DNA from: Cristatella mucedo
Lineage: Eukaryota > Bryozoa > Phylactolaemata > Cristatellidae
Length of the DNA stretch: 63,837 nt
Assembly: GCA_009760855.2 (NCBI GenBank)
Contig: WPIO01000378.1
Span: 1 to 63,837, forward strand
Direction: 5' to 3'
Positions within the stretch are counted from its first letter, which is position 1; every line of letters starts with the position of its first letter. Below, in pieces: positions 22,836 through 34,639 of this stretch. Both the position numbers and the translations under genes were made by a program. The notes below the pieces were generated by a model, which did no database searches, had not been told where the DNA came from, and saw only the letters and a list, made by a program, of their open reading frames with translations.

Positions 22836-25800
22836 GTAAATACTATCGACAAGTGGAACACACACTTTCTCTACTTCAATTCATAACTCAATGCCAGTCC
22901 TAATACAGAGTGCCCTCAAAATAATGTCGGCCAAACTGCCTTCAGTTGCTTAGCATGTTTCAGGAGCTACAAATCTATGTTATCTGCTTCCAAATTAGAT
23001 CTAGTAACTGCAGTCAGTCATTTGGGTGCAAGTTCTCAGTTCTGTTTTTGCCAGTTTTCGTTCGCATTTCTCTCATAGTATTAGCTGCTCGAACCCCAAT
23101 GCCTATTGCTGTTACGGTATTTTATTTCTTATCATTTTCTAAAGAGAGATAATCATGGATTGAATAATTCTAGTATGTGGTATTAATTAAACATCATTGT
23201 GAAGCTTTTGCTTTAGAATTACGTCTAAAACTTCTACACGAATTTCTCTGAAATTCATTTTTATGAGCTAGGTGAATTTTGTTATCATGGCATGCTTTAA
23301 GCCTGGCCAAGCTTGTCCGAGTTATTGAGTTTCGCCAGTCAACATACAGGAATAAGTACTTAATAAGTGAATGCAACGCAGGTCCGTATAAAACGTCCCA
23401 AAAGTACGATCACAACAATCACAGGTCGCTCATAATTCGCCTTAAGATTACGAAACGTGAATCGTTAGACGTTACTGCTTGCTAAAAGAGAATTTACAAA
23501 ATGTTTTAGTGACTTGCAATGCATAATTCTTACCTAAGCATGCGAAGAGAACACAAGTATAAGGCTTAGACAAGCGAGCTACAGCAATAAAGGATCTGCC
23601 CAGCAATGGGTTAGTAGGACTTCCTGTGACTAACAAGCATGCAAGGAATCACATACGTTTACGAGTAGAGTCGCATAAAACAAAGGAACTCGTTAACTGC
23701 CTCTCAGAACAAGGCTGAAAAAACATTTCCATCTTTAAAAAGACTTACATTGTGCACGGTTGATGCAGGTAAAAACCCCAGCTCCTTCAGGACTTTTGTC
23801 CGTACTATATAAAGTGTCGATGGTCACAACATTTCCGTTGAGTGCGAGGGCAAGTGAGAGGAGTCTTATGCAAGAATGATTGAGCAATTGAGAATTCTCT
23901 TGGGGCTATGGGCTAGTAGGACGTCCGGATATTATTCTGGATCATTTAGTAATAACAACCACATCGTTTTAGCAAGGAAAGCACACAACGCAGAAGAAAA
24001 AAACATTCACTGAGGCACAATACAATTTAAATTGAATAGTTTCTCTATCAAATGAGAAGTATATTGTGGAAGTCATGCGTAGGTCAAGACCCTAGCTTAA
24101 AAAGTGTTCCGGACATTCGGTAAATGCTATCGAAAGACTCCTTGACCGAAAGATTGCCAATAAGTGCGGTGGCCAGTGAGTTGACAGTATGCTTATAATC
24201 TAGTGATGTTAGAGCCCATTGGAGGAGTGGGAAATTCAAATATCTCGGCTGGCGAAAGAAGTTCGGTAAGTGACCAATAAGCAAACAGAAACACATTCGT
24301 GGAAAACATTTTGCACTTGATAGGATCCCATTAAAGGTTCAAACAAAGTAAATTTATGCGTAAGCCATGCCAATATAAGCCAACTTATCGTTAACGTCTA
24401 TCGATCATTACGATTAGAGCTTCGTAGCAGCGGTTCAAGCTCAGTACTTTTAGAAACAATGCATTACATTGTATGAGCTCGGACAACGGAGGAGTATCTC
24501 CAGACATTCATATCCCAGTATTAAATATAATGCTGTTAAGCCAAGAGTGCATGACAGCAATGGCTTACGTTGTAAATCATTACTAGCACTGCTATTTTTA
24601 TATGCGAACTTATTGACCTTACCACAGCCGCCTAATCCCAGTTAGTAGCCCAAATGAAACGAAACTCATTTTGAAGTAGCACTAAAGCTCTACTGGCTAT
24701 GCCGCTGCAAGTAAGACGTCTCAAAGTCTGCGAAATTATCCGGGTAGTATTGAGCTAAGGAAAGATTGGAGGCCGACAAAACGGATAACCTAATCGACGA
24801 GAAAAATGATTTTTAGGTCAACAATTTGTAATGGATGTCTTTCTCATGGTCAAGAAAAAACTTTCACGTCCTAACGTTTTCTTGTAGATGAAATCTAGCC
24901 ACGGCCGATTTTCGTATCGTAAGGAATAGGTGAGTATGATATTTCCCGTTAGCCATTTATGGTGTGCAAATAGTCGCATCTATTTGTAATTATTGTAATG
25001 ATGCAAATGCATGTTCCACATAAAATATTCGTAAGTCAAAACTCCGCTCGTGCATTTTCTGCAGCAAAAGCAGCAGTATGCATATATTCTTTGTTGCTGC
25101 TTGGATTTATAGGTCAGTCATAAAGGGTTCAGTCCACATTTTATCAATTAAATGTGAGACAAAAGTCTGAACTTTGAATACATGCGCAATGTAATCGTTA
25201 TAAGTGCACGAGATATCTTTCAACACAGCCGTCTTTTTAAGAATTCCAAGGAAATACATGCCAAGCTTTCCTTGAATTTGGAAAAATTATTATACTAAGG
25301 AAGCATTGGCAACTTAAAGAGCTGTATGTGCAATTATCGCCAATACGAATACTAGCATCCCTTTTAATTTCTGTTTAGATTTATTGTTCCTCAAATGGGT
25401 ATACTACTTACTCAATCTTTAGTGACCACCAAAGACAGCAATACTTAACTCTCTTTTAGTTTTTTCCTAGCTGGTGTGGTGTATACCATATAACCATCAA
25501 CTTTCAGTACCCCCACCAAAAAATTAAAATTCACACTTGCAGTGATTTCATAATTATGGATGAAGCAGGTCATTCAATTATTATTAAGTCATTATTAGTA
25601 AGAGCGAACGGAGATCTAACTAATGTAGTTTTTTAATTAAAGTCTCTTTGCTTTGTAAAGTGTTTTAATTGGAGCAGCTCAAAAATGGCATTAAGTTTTT
25701 TGGTTCCTCTATAAAAAAAAGCTTACTAAAGCACAAGACCTAATAAAACAATAATGTCACAAACTGCAAAAACTTAGATTGTTAGCTTACACTTCAAACT

Positions 25801-27199
25801 TTTGATATATCCTTTAAATATTATTTTTTTAAGTGTATCACATTTATATGTGTCTTCGATGTTCAATGCTGAAGGTAATTATACAGGATTGTATGTGTTG
25901 ATCTCCAAGTTCCCATGTTTTTGGCGTTTTTCCAGTTCCTCTACAATTAAAATATGTAATCGAGATCAATTTTTGATTTTATAAAATATAAAAATAAGTA
26001 ATTTTAAAATGATATAATAAAATATCCGCTTAAAGAGCGGGTGTAAAATACAGTGTAAAGCATTGGGATAAAGGCTAGCTAATATTTCGTCATAGATAAC
26101 TAGTAGTTATTCTTGAAGAATAACAGTTATGATCAATGCCTGACTCTTTCACGACTATTTCGCGATTGATGCCAGTAACTCTAAATACATACATAGCTGA
26201 ATATATCAATGTATGCGGGTATATTTTCTTTATTTGCATAAAGGTGGTCATTATATTTCCATCCTAATTAGTGCCTTGATTTGCTTACTTTTTGAATTAA
26301 ATGGCTATCGTCACCGAAGTCTGGCCAAGGAAGTTTGCATTACAGTCTTCGCTGGAATTATGAATGGCTTCATATTATTTGTTGCAGTCAAATTAAAAAT
26401 AAATGCATTGTGAAGACTAGAATCTTTATCACTCATAGGTTATTTAGTAATTTAACTATTTTCGTAGCCTTTATAATATTCTGAATGGAAAGTAAGAAAC
26501 TAATGGATGGTCGCAGGTTAGCAGCATTAGTATGCAGTGAGCAATACTAAGCATCCATTCAGGTGAGAGATGTTTAATGCTACCTCTGAAGCGTTTAAAT
26601 ATGAATTGAATCGACAGTTGACGGAATTTGTAAATTACCAGTTATTTTTCCTAATATTTAGCTCAGGCCGTAACCAAGTAACGGCACCATTAATTCATCA
26701 GCACTGGTAAATGGTTGTGTTAGCCAGGTGCACAGTATCCGAAGCAATATCTTAGTCAATGGCACCTGTTTTGTTGACAACCTAAAGAATCCGATGAAGT
26801 ACGGATCGAATTAAAACAAGGTACGCCAATTAATTCTACCAACTCAAATTTCTTAGAAGAAGAATTCGTTTGAATACCAGCAATTGCCAGCTAATCAAGA
26901 GGCCTACGAAACAAAGACGAAAAAATAAGAAGAAGGAAAGGCAGCTTCATCCTCCGCAAACGTGTTAACATTGCAGCTGTATGAACGGTTTGAGGTGATT
27001 TTTGAGAACAGGATTTCGGCCAAAGATATACCAAAAAAAAATGCTAGTAGCCGAATTGAGTTTGGATAACTTCTGTTTCAAATTAAACGTGGTGCACTGA
27101 GTAAAAGCGTCGCTTCCTCTCGACTCAGTTGGTTGAGCCTCACCAAAAGAGAATGCTGCCTTTCATTCTTTCTTTATAAACCAAAGCTGTCAAGCAAGA
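22836..27199. other. Unit 2 non-coding block, no gene recognised
   Basis: To about 23860 it closely follows unit 1 (6100-7130). From 24235 to 26410 it follows 7190-9715 only loosely. 26420-27199 has no counterpart I can see. The ORF at 26213-26413 (66 codons, hydrophobic) overlaps a segment whose copies at 9510 and 42920 carry stops, so I do not call it a gene. Confidence 0.4.
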
Positions 27200-27495
27200 C
27201 TATATTTGCATTAATACCCATAACTTGTAAGTTGGGTTTATTGTCATTAAATTTAAGAAAATATGCTGCCATCCATGTGCCGATGTTATCAATACCTGCA
27301 TAAAGGGAGTTGAGAGAATTTGACGTGATCGAGGGCTTGGAGGAATCAAAGCCAAAGTAAACTGAGTGTCATCTGCGTAAATTGAAAGCGTCGATTGTGC
27401 CTGGCGATGACATTGGCAAGTCGGAGAGTATAAACAATGAAAAGAACGGAATCAAGCACGAAGCCCTTAGGTACACTATAATTCGGAGGTTCTGT
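27200..27495 (-). mobile_element. LINE-A fragment, minus strand
   Basis: Encodes degenerate motif B (V-P-K-G-F-V-L-D-S-V-L-F-I-V-Y-T-L) and the region around motif C. The frame is broken before Y-A-D-D. It lies head to head with the plus-strand fragment that starts about 50 bases to the right. Confidence 0.55.
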
Positions 27496-27544
27496 GGGGG
27501 TTAGCTTCAGCTTAGAGCTCGGGACGGCTGATGAGCTTGTATGC

Positions 27545-28255
27545 AGTAACCTATCAAAGACACCAGATCGGCTTGTGGCAGACCAACTGTACACCTATAT
27601 TGAGACCTCAAACCTAGCAAGTGATTCCCAGTCTTGATTGATTGCTAATCACTCTACAGAGTCAGCATTGCTTCGTGTGTGTAACGATCCCCTCCTGAAT
27701 GTAGACATGGTAATGACTCTCTTCTTGTCCTGCTTAATCTTTCGGAAGCTTTTATTACCATTGACTGCAAAGTCCTCCTGTAGCTTCCTAAATCTCGACT
27801 GGGCATCTCTAGCACTGCAATGCTATGGTCCACGTCCTATCTCATTGGGAGACTCTAAAGTATTGATGCAACCGGAAAAAGATCATCCGAGGAACTAAAT
27901 AAGTATGGCGTATCTCAGGGGTATATACTCAATCCGCTTCTTTTCATAGTTTATACTCTCCCTCTTGCCGATGTGATTGCCAAGCACAATCTAGGCTTTC
28001 AATTCTATCCAGATGACGCTAAGTTGCACATTTTTTTTTATTCCTCTTAGCCCTTCAGAACGTCGAATTCTCTCAACTACCTTGCTGCAAGTATTGATGG
28101 CATCCACACATAGATGGAATCAAACTTTCCTTAATTGAATAACGATAAAACTAACTTAACAGCTACGCCGAAAAAAGTGTGTTTGAGAAATTGGATAACT
28201 TGAAGCTGAAAGTCGACTCGGCTAGGAAACCTGTTAAATCTGTACGAAATCTTGT
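27545..28255 (+). mobile_element. LINE-A fragment, plus strand
   Basis: Runs from V-A-D-Q-L-x-x-Y-I-E-T-S-N-L-A-S through H-S-T-E-S-A-L-L-R-V to remnants of motif E (near 28240). Frameshifts and stops throughout. No 3' tail, so this is a broken internal fragment. Confidence 0.55.
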
Positions 28256-29254
28256 TTATCGCCGTTACCTATCCATGTTTAGCTGGCAATTTAATGATAA
28301 CAAAAGACAGCAGTTAGTAAGCAAAGCTAGAAGCAAGTTCTGAGACTTCGGTGCATATTAGCCGATGGGGATATAGAACAAGTAGCATAAGCAATAGAGG
28401 GATTCGTAGATGCAAGGGGGGGGGAGTTGGTGTAAGAGCCCACTGCAGAAGCAAGGAGGCCAGAGAGGCAGTTGGCTGCAAGCGAATTAAGCACCAGATA
28501 AGATGGGTGGGAATTTTAAAACGATTCAATACTTGAGATGGAGCATTTGAAGACCAGATAGAAATGATTTCATATGGCAACTACACTATTAACTGCAGAC
28601 CACGCCAGCTGCTTAGTTTGACACAATTGCAAGCGATTTAGGACACAGGCCCGAAATCCTTAGTAAGGTGAATTGGGAAAAGGAAGAAGCAATACAGCAA
28701 ACCATGTGCCATGTTCGCTGCCCCATTAATCTGTGAGAAAACTCTGACTTTATCTGTGATTCTCAGTGTAAAGTATGCACGCTTGATTTTAGAGGCAATT
28801 TACTCGTTAAATGAGTGGCAGTTATGTAAATGCAGGACAGTTTTACGGAAGACGCCCAGATTAATGCTACTAACAATGGTTTAAACCAGGGAATTAGGTG
28901 CTCGCTTTTAACGACCAAACTTAAGGTGCTCGCCTTTACAGATTAAGATTTTGAGGTCCGACCTTAAGGAATATATTAAGAGCCAGCAAGCACCAGCACC
29001 ATCGATTTAGCTCGCTTACAGTGAAATTCAACTGAGATATATATTATGAATGTATCCATGTCATTAGATTAAGGCCTTGCAGCTCTCTGGTGATATTAAA
29101 TTCACCCATAAATATTAGGTTAAACCTTAGCAATGTTATGCTTCAAAAAAATAGTGACCATCTAAGCACAAACGTCCTAGATTCAAGAAACTAGGAAGTA
29201 AAGTGAAATGGAGGAACAATGCTGGCTTAAATGAGGCTCTGAGTACAAAACCGA
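28256..29254. other. Unassigned sequence in unit 2
   Basis: No recognised gene or element. Includes a run of nine G near 28409. Two overlapping antiparallel ORFs at 28314-28580 look like chance frames in a locally GC-richer stretch. Confidence 0.4.
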
Positions 29255-30110
29255 GCTTGAAAAATGAAACATTGTTAATATTAACAACAATGCACTTGAT
29301 AAAACGCCCTCTGAGAACTCTATCTCTCTCTAGGTGCTGTACATTTGCTGCAAAAAGAGATGCAATTGAAGGGTGAGTAATATCATGCTTAATAAACAAA
29401 CAAAATGAATAACACGGTTAGGGATGACATGCACACGGTCAGAATGCAAATGTGGTCAGTGGTAGCATGCACAGGGTCAGCACTCATAATAATAATATTA
29501 ATAATTATGGACTTCATAACACGCCCTCGGAGAACTGAATCTCTCTCTAGGCCCTTTCATTTTCTGCAAAATGAAATGCAATCGGATGGAGGGTTAAAAT
29601 CATGCTTGATAAACAAAAAAACAAAATGAATGATATGATTGGGGGAGAATTGCACTGGGTCAGCATACAAATGAGATTAGTAGCAGCATGTACAGTGTCA
29701 GCATGCATTAGCACATGAAAGACGAATCACAGTGACCCACTATATGCTTTCCTAAATAGGTGTGTTTTACGTTCTTTTTAAATGTGGTCATGTCAGGGGA
29801 TCTTGTGAAGCTATTCGGGAGGGATTTCCAGGCTTTCGGAGTATACGAACTGCATGCAATGTCTCCAGAGAACTCGAGGTTTGTACAAGGTATTTGTAGA
29901 CTGTTGGATTCCCAAAGCGGGTGGTACGAGGAATGACCTGGTGCAGGGTAGATCTGAAAGATAGGTTTGAGCCTAAGAATGAAGGGACCTAAAAGGGAGC
30001 GATGAAACCTTGAAGTCGATCCATTGCTTGACTGGTAGCCAGTGCAGATCGGCGTAAAGTGGTGTAATGTGAAATCCACGAGTTTGAGAGGATAGTACAC
30101 ATAGTGAAGA
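29255..30110 (-). mobile_element. Two LINE-A 3' ends in tandem
   Basis: A short LINE-A 3' UTR (about 29255-29482) abuts a longer copy (29484-30110). Its AAT-type tail starts at 29484 and its frame still shows F-S-G-D-I-A-C-S-S-Y-x-P-K-A-W-K-S-L-P from the RT C-terminus. Both are 5'-truncated and inactive. Confidence 0.6.
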
Positions 30111-31065
30111 CATGTGAGATTTCAAACTGAATCCTGTTTGCCTCTAATCTTAACGGCTATCATATATGTGTTATCAATTATCCTTTACAATGTGAGATCT
30201 CTCACGAAAATGCGAGCAAGCCCAGTTCAGCACAGTGCCAGTTTTAGATCATTTTGGGGATACAAGCTTTAAAAGTATATTAGAATCCATATTATCAAAG
30301 CTTGTCACAGATCTTACCTTGAAAGTTTTCTTGCAGCATTTACGCAGCTACTAAAGGCTGTCTCAATATCTGACAGGCATGCAGACGTATTCTTTACTGG
30401 TCTTTAATATCTTAAGAGACCAATTCCTGGAGTTCATTTTGGTCGTATCAAGATGCATTGTCCAAAACCATAGCAAAATGTGCCTACTAAATGCAAGTTG
30501 GCTCTTGGTTCATTGTAAATCAAACGCATATATTCACTTCTCTTTTAGTTTGCATACAATTATCTGAAATATCAGTTGCAGACAGGTTTACTTTGTCGTT
30601 TAATACCCCTCTTTAATGTTACGTTTGCTTAATACTCAACAAGTTTGGTTGGACTACATTACCTGCTATATACAGTATACTAACACTAGGATGGCACAGA
30701 GCTTAATGGGGGAAACCAGAAATTTCATTAGTTCACAGCCCTAGCCGCAAAGGCACCATTTCTTTTTACAAAAGATATTTTTATATGTTTAAGGCACAGG
30801 TAATTACGTGAAAGGCCGATCTTCAAAACCAGAAAACAAGTTAAAATATATTAGCTAAGTTTTACTTGACTGTCAATTTTTAAACGTTCATCAATAATCG
30901 ATCAGCATTCTCATCAAATCGTCAAACTGAAAGTTATTTATTGCTGACACAATTTCAGATCTTGACTGCTGTTTGTATTCCAAATGGAAAACCTGAGTAT
31001 GAAAACCCTTGGATCCTCGTTGAAACTGGATTTGCAATCTGCTTGCAACTCCATTAGCATTTTAC
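30111..31065. other. Unassigned sequence in unit 2
   Basis: AT-rich and without homology elsewhere in the window that I can see. The ORF at 30379-30567 has no recognisable domain. Confidence 0.4.
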
Positions 31066-31556
31066 ACAATAATAACAATAATTTTTTGTTGTGCCCTCAA
31101 ATGGGTAAATCTTTTTCTAGGAACTTTTAAGATACTGCATTAAAAGTATTACCAAATGATCTGAGGTAACATCCGCAGAAGCAGGCATGCTGTAAGCAGG
31201 TGCATGCACAAGGTCGATGTATCGCAAATCCCACAAAATTTTGTAATAAAAAGGTGCGTTTTAAGTTCTTTTTAACTCTAGTCATGGTACTTGACGTTGT
31301 GACGTGCGTAGGTAGTGAGATGCAGACTTTGAGAGCATAGGAACTAAAGACATGGCCTACAACGGTTTAGAGGTTCGTACGAGGTATGGCTAAACGATTC
31401 GAGTCACAAAAAATTGGTGATACGATTCTTTTCCTGGCCTGGGGAGTACTTTTTTTTTTGGTAGGCTTGAGCCATAGAAGGAAGGGACCTAGAAAGTAAG
31501 TGAAATAAAGCTCTAAACGGCATCCGGAGTGTGGTAATATCTGAACCTCGCCATTT
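31066..31556 (-). mobile_element. Old LINE-A 3' end
   Basis: An AAT-type tail (from 31066), the 3' UTR landmark (complement of TTTCTAGGAACTTT near 31120) and a degenerate C-terminal frame (S-L-P-S-M-A-Q-A-Y near 31470). More diverged than other LINE-A copies. Confidence 0.5.
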
Positions 31557-31557
31557 T

Positions 31558-31597
31558 GATTCATTCATTTGATTCATTTGATTCATTTGATTCATCT
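31558..31597. repeat. (GATTCATTT)n short tandem repeat
   Basis: About four copies of a nine-base unit, flanked on both sides by the same 14-base string CTGAACCTCGCCAT (31541 and 31596). This suggests a local tandem duplication with slippage. Confidence 0.8.
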
Positions 31598-31609
31598 GAA
31601 CCTCGCCAT

Positions 31610-32726
31610 GATTGCCAAGTGGGCTATTTACTGCATTGTTAGAGCCTCATTGACAAACTATACTCGAACCTGTCAGTACCAGGGTTAGGCTAGGTACCAT
31701 AGGGCTCATCCCGTCATGAGACTCGGTCACTTTGATCAAAATTCCTTCAAAAGTTAACGAGATCAATTTGCAGTGCTAGTTTATCCCTGAATTTAAATGC
31801 GTTCGTCTATCAGACCCTATAACATGATATGCATCCGAATAAAGATTAGTAGATATAACGGCCTTATTTCTATAGCCACAAATGAGATTTCGCAGCTATC
31901 GCACGGCCAGCAGTTGATAGTAAAAGATCACACGCTTTTGGACTCAAATCAACGACCGGGGTCGGGAACGCCAAGCGTCCCACCTCTTCGGCTGAGACCC
32001 AAGTGCATGCCACGTAAGATTACGTGCAGCAGTAAGCTTTCCAAATATTTCACTTACATAAAAAACTATACTCAGGGATCCTATATGGACGGAATTTGTT
32101 AATAAAGGCTCAACGGTGCGGTTATGAATTATTTCCAATGCTCTTGGAGCTCGAAAGCATATAAAAATGGTACCTCCTCTTTGACAATTGTAAACTTCCG
32201 TTTATCGTGTGACCCTTGTTAAATCTTAGTCTCAAAGTCCATATACCCCACATGCACGATTCTGTTCCTCCTTAAGCTTTAAATTTCACCTGTGTTTGAA
32301 TTAGAAATTCATAGCTAAGACTGGTCAGGATGGGAGGTAAGTTCACGCTGCATGTAGCCCTCGTGCCCATGATGTTTGAAATTAAAGGCCATGACATGAA
32401 GACTAACAACCGTTGTTTGGCCTAAGTCATTACTACGCTTGCATAGCATCTGGAAAGCTGAGTTAGCAATACACTTTCCAGCCCTTACTGTTGAGCATTT
32501 GCAGAGAAAGTCAATGATTGCTAATATTTTATCAGCAAGACGCTCAAGCATTTTTAATCACAAGCAGCAGGGCTTGTTGTAACCCAAATATTGTGCTGGC
32601 TAGTGATCGGCATGGCAGCAGCCACAAATGACACGATTGGCTGCTAAATGGACAAAGCAGCATTTGCCTGAGACCGTGATATACTTCTTAGTATAGGGCA
32701 AATTATTAGCTGATACCAATGAGGAA
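31610..32726. other. Unassigned sequence in unit 2
   Basis: Two ORFs (31797-32102 plus; 32315-32551 minus) show no domain, cysteine pattern or conserved copy. I found no element termini. Confidence 0.4.
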
Positions 32727-33032
32727 ATGGGCAAGCTTGTGGGGCAGGTACTGGGGGGCCGCCAATTTCAGCCAGTTCTCGGTCAAGGCGAACATGTTCA
32801 ACTCATTCCCAGTAATTATATCAGGTATTATTTGGGTTTCATTGCACATAAAGTAAGGGTTACACAATCAAATGTTAAGTTACATCTCCCCGAATCAATG
32901 AAAACGACGTCGTCTGACCTTTTTCTGACTTTCTCAGAGTGGTTGAGTGAACTTGTGGCTCTGGCTGCTGCTTTTCCTACCGCTAGCATTGGATCCCGAT
33001 TTTTTACTTCTGCACACTTTTTTTGTAGATGA
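32727..33032 (+). CDS. Unassigned 101-codon ORF
   Basis: Open from an ATG for 101 codons with mixed hydrophobic and polar composition and no domain I recognise. It precedes the cysteine-rich ORF at 33055 by 22 bases, and a strong acceptor-like string (CTTTTTTTGTAG) overlaps its end. It could be the preceding exon plus intron of the same gene, or a chance frame. No copy elsewhere in the window. Confidence 0.2.
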   Translation: MGKLVGQVLGGRQFQPVLGQGEHVQLIPSNYIRYYLGFIAHKVRVTQSNVKLHLPESMKTTSSDLFLTFSEWLSELVALAAAFPTASIGSRFFTSAHFFCR

Positions 33033-33054
33033 CGTTGTAACTCGCAGACGATGA

Positions 33055-33381
33055 ATGCACTGCAGTAACCAGGGCACCTGTGCCCTTCGTGCTGCGTTGA
33101 GATGTAAGGCGTATATTTGCAGGCAATTAGCTCAAAATGCTCAATTCGCTCATTCTGACTGCAGGAAAGCGTTCGGCAGTCAAACGCCTAGAACCCTTTT
33201 CCATCGCTGCTACCTCTTTTGCGACTGTTCTGCGGCTGTAGCAATGTCTGACTGTAAGAATCTCCAGCATCGGATTTCTTACTGTCAACAGCCTTTTCTC
33301 AGTGGCATTGCAAGAAAAGCCAAATACCAGCTGGATTCACGGAGCTTTCAGGAAGAATTAGACAAACCTACCAAATGCTGA
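33055..33381 (+). CDS. Cysteine-rich ORF resembling a GDNF-receptor/GAS1 domain
   Basis: 108 codons with about a dozen cysteines. The order C-x7-C-x4-C-R-x-L, then C-R-K-A-F, then Y-L-F-C-D-C, then S-D-C-K-N-L-Q-H-R-I-S-Y-C resembles the cysteine framework of GFR-alpha/GAS1 domains, including the characteristic L-F-C-x-C followed by C and a final C. Such domains are extracellular ligand-binding modules of secreted or membrane receptors. A TGA lies directly before the first ATG, so either translation starts here or an exon begins at about 33066 (TGCAG acceptor). The ORF ends at a TGA, suggesting a terminal exon. One expected cysteine pair seems missing. Assignment is from pattern only. Confidence 0.4.
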   Translation: MHCSNQGTCALRAALRCKAYICRQLAQNAQFAHSDCRKAFGSQTPRTLFHRCYLFCDCSAAVAMSDCKNLQHRISYCQQPFLSGIARKAKYQLDSRSFQEELDKPTKC

Positions 33382-34639
33382 CCCAAAAAACGTAATGTGA
33401 GAAAACGTCCAGTCACTGATAGCTGGACCACAGAGGACGCCGGCTACCAGAAGAGCCTCTGAGCTTACCCAAAAGTGCGTCTACTATTCTCGGCCTAAAA
33501 AGAGTGGTTGCTAGGCAAGTCAGTCGGAACCAACACGAGGGTAGTGCTGACACAGGACGAATACCTTGAAGCCACCAACGTTCGTTCATCAAGCATGTTA
33601 CGGCTGACCAATCGATCGTATTTCCGTTGCAGCAAATTTAAAGCTCTTGGAAAGAGATTGAGTTCTCTGATGTCGCTTTATCAAGAGTATTATTATTATT
33701 AACCTATGAAACACGACTAGCTACTTATAGGCATAGAACCGCATATGTCAAACGGTAGAGGAAAATAGCAGCTGTTAAGAGCACCTATTCCAAAGCTAAA
33801 GAAGTGAATCGATAGAGCCCAGGGAAGTTCATTTGACGGTGACAATCGATGTTTACAATAGTCCCTAATCAGAATAATGAGCGACGAATCTCGCACTGCT
33901 CCCAAGGCACCAAAGAAATAGCCACTGGAACAAACCTTCTAGTAGGACCCCATTGTCCACAATATAGAGAATAAAAATAGAGCACTACTCCTGAACTGCC
34001 CACAAAGGAGAGCGAATATGGAAATTGGCAGACTAACAATTTCTTCGATTGTATGCCACTTAAAAACAAAATAACTTATAACTTCCTTCAATTAATTTGA
34101 TTTCAGGGGCGTTGAATGATATTCGGAAATAAATAATCTGTTAGTTGTAGCACGACTGTTTCTGAGGACAGTTGATAAAAATAAATACATTTGTATCAAG
34201 CATTCAGAGACCTGAATTTCTCTTTTGTAATTTTACATATATTGCATATGAAGCATTACCAACTGTTTGGTTGTAACATCTGAAAGCAGCAGGCATAGTG
34301 TATGCAGGTACATGCTGATGAAGAACAATTTCACGTAGGCTTGGTTCAGCTAGAGGCTTAAGTATTTCTTGTCATTTATCCTAATGCCCAACAAGTCATC
34401 TTTTCCATGCTACACTTTCACTGCCCCTCATTATTATAAGTTCGACCGTCGCGGGTGTGAGTGGAGAAATTAAGCTGAAATTATTATTGTAAGCGTTAAC
34501 TTCGGACAAATATGTTTTTTAAGTATGTTCATTTTCTCAGTTTAATCGCTATCTTTCATAATTCTCCATCGTCGCTAGCGTTTGCAGCATTGATATTGGC
34601 TTTAATTGGCCCAATGAACTTAAGAAAGTGAAGCAAGTC
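33382..34639. other. Sequence after the cysteine-rich ORF; includes a LINE-A 3' tip
   Basis: A plus-strand LINE-A 3' UTR tip with an ATT tail lies at about 33640-33701. The rest shows no gene I can name. The minus ORF at 33869-34069 has no known pattern. Confidence 0.4.

Noticed and set aside
26213-26413. Hydrophobic 66-codon ORF resembling a membrane protein
   Set aside because: Homologous segments at 9510 and 42920 contain stops and shifts in this frame, and no splice sites bound it.
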